Positions 14,451 through 14,634 of a stretch of DNA of 14,634 bases are shown piece after piece; positions within the stretch are counted from its first letter, which is position 1, and every line of letters starts with the position of its first letter. Made by a program: the position numbers and the translations under genes. Below the pieces are notes generated by a model, which saw only the letters and a list, made by a program, of their open reading frames with translations, was not told where the DNA came from and searched no databases. The stretch comes from CAYWTX01 sp964461295 (lineage in GTDB: Bacteria; Planctomycetota; Phycisphaerae; SM23-33), in assembly GCA_964461295.1 (NCBI GenBank), contig CAYWTX010000245.1, positions 1 to 14,634 of the forward strand, written 5' to 3'.

Positions 14451-14634
14451 TGTTGCGGAGTGAGGAAAGGAGATCCCGCTACAATCTCACGCAATGGAAC
14501 GTCCTGAAAGCTGCATCGAGCTAGCGGGTGGAAGTCCCGCCACGGTAAGCGCCGTAGCGCCGTGTAGCAGGCCCCGGGCGGCAGGGGCGACCCTGTCGTT
14601 TGAGTGGGGCGTCAAAAGCCCTCCGGTGGTTGTA
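14451..14634 (+). mobile_element. Probable 5' domain of a group II intron (cut by window end)
   Basis: The last ~180 bp code for nothing but are dense with nested stems. TTGCG..GTGAG (14452-14463) pairs with CTCACGCAA; GCGGG with CCCGC around TGGAAGT; CACG-GTAA-GCGC with GCGC-CGTG; and GCCCC..CAGGG with CCCTG..GGGGC. The wording TGGAACGTCCTGAAAGC, GCGGGTGGAAGTCCCGCC resembles, from memory, the domain I leader before group II intron reverse transcriptases. The exact 5' splice end is not clear; GTTGCGG near 14451 is a candidate. The intron-encoded protein would lie to the right, outside this window. It could instead be another structured RNA. Confidence 0.5.

Noticed and set aside
14521..14560. 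Resemblance of GGGTGGAAGTCCCGCCACGG to a cobalamin riboswitch
   Set aside because: The GCGGG/CCCGC arms simply pair with each other, and the rest of the cobalamin aptamer order is missing; no B12 gene is in the window.

Overview
The window is GC-rich throughout, with compact genes and moderate intergenic gaps. The gene mix suggests an environmental Planctomycetota-like bacterium, perhaps of the Phycisphaerae type. The pointers are a secreted protein pairing TPR segments with a LamG/DUF1080-like sandwich, a GH28-like beta-helix protein without a signal peptide, a diverged UroD-like protein, and several short dispersed hairpin repeats. This placement is inference from gene content; there is no rRNA or other phylogenetic marker.

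Layout. Positions 3-227 (+) hold the 3' end of an unrecognised gene. It converges on, and overlaps antisense, an Ntn-hydrolase related to acid ceramidase/NAAA (121-1215, -). A roughly 345-bp gap follows, with one copy of a dispersed repeat and a good sigma70-type promoter leading into a 638-residue secreted protein (1561-3477, +). Next is a tight three-gene operon (3618-7443, +): a dipeptide epimerase of the enolase superfamily, a DUF819 membrane protein, and a lipoprotein NlpC/P60 peptidase with SH3-like domains. The start codons overlap the preceding stops (TTGA, then ATGA). Together these look like a murein-peptide salvage locus. A hairpin repeat sits in frame between the coupled start of the peptidase gene and its lipobox.

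Converging on that operon is a TetR regulator-TolC family pair (9886-7474, -). It has a clear palindromic operator over the predicted regulator start site. Two different tandem repeats encode the last part of the TetR protein. Just upstream, on the other strand, lies the C-terminal remnant of a VapC-like PIN toxin (9984-10097). A UroD-like protein follows (10109-11125, +). The next intergenic space (11126-11344) is packed with repeats: a 17-bp direct repeat pair flanking a MITE-like element, and a strong hairpin.

The right side carries a two-gene minus-strand operon. Its first gene is a secreted protein made of four diverged copies of a beta-rich module that I cannot assign (14375-12765), followed 4 bp later by a GH28-like beta-helix protein (12760-11345). 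The window ends in about 180 bp of highly structured sequence that resembles the 5' domain of a bacterial group II intron, whose reverse transcriptase would lie outside the window.

The most interesting items are the salvage operon with DUF819 as a candidate peptide transporter, the repeat inside the peptidase reading frame, and the unassigned four-module secreted protein. I see no CRISPR array, tRNA, rRNA or defence cluster.
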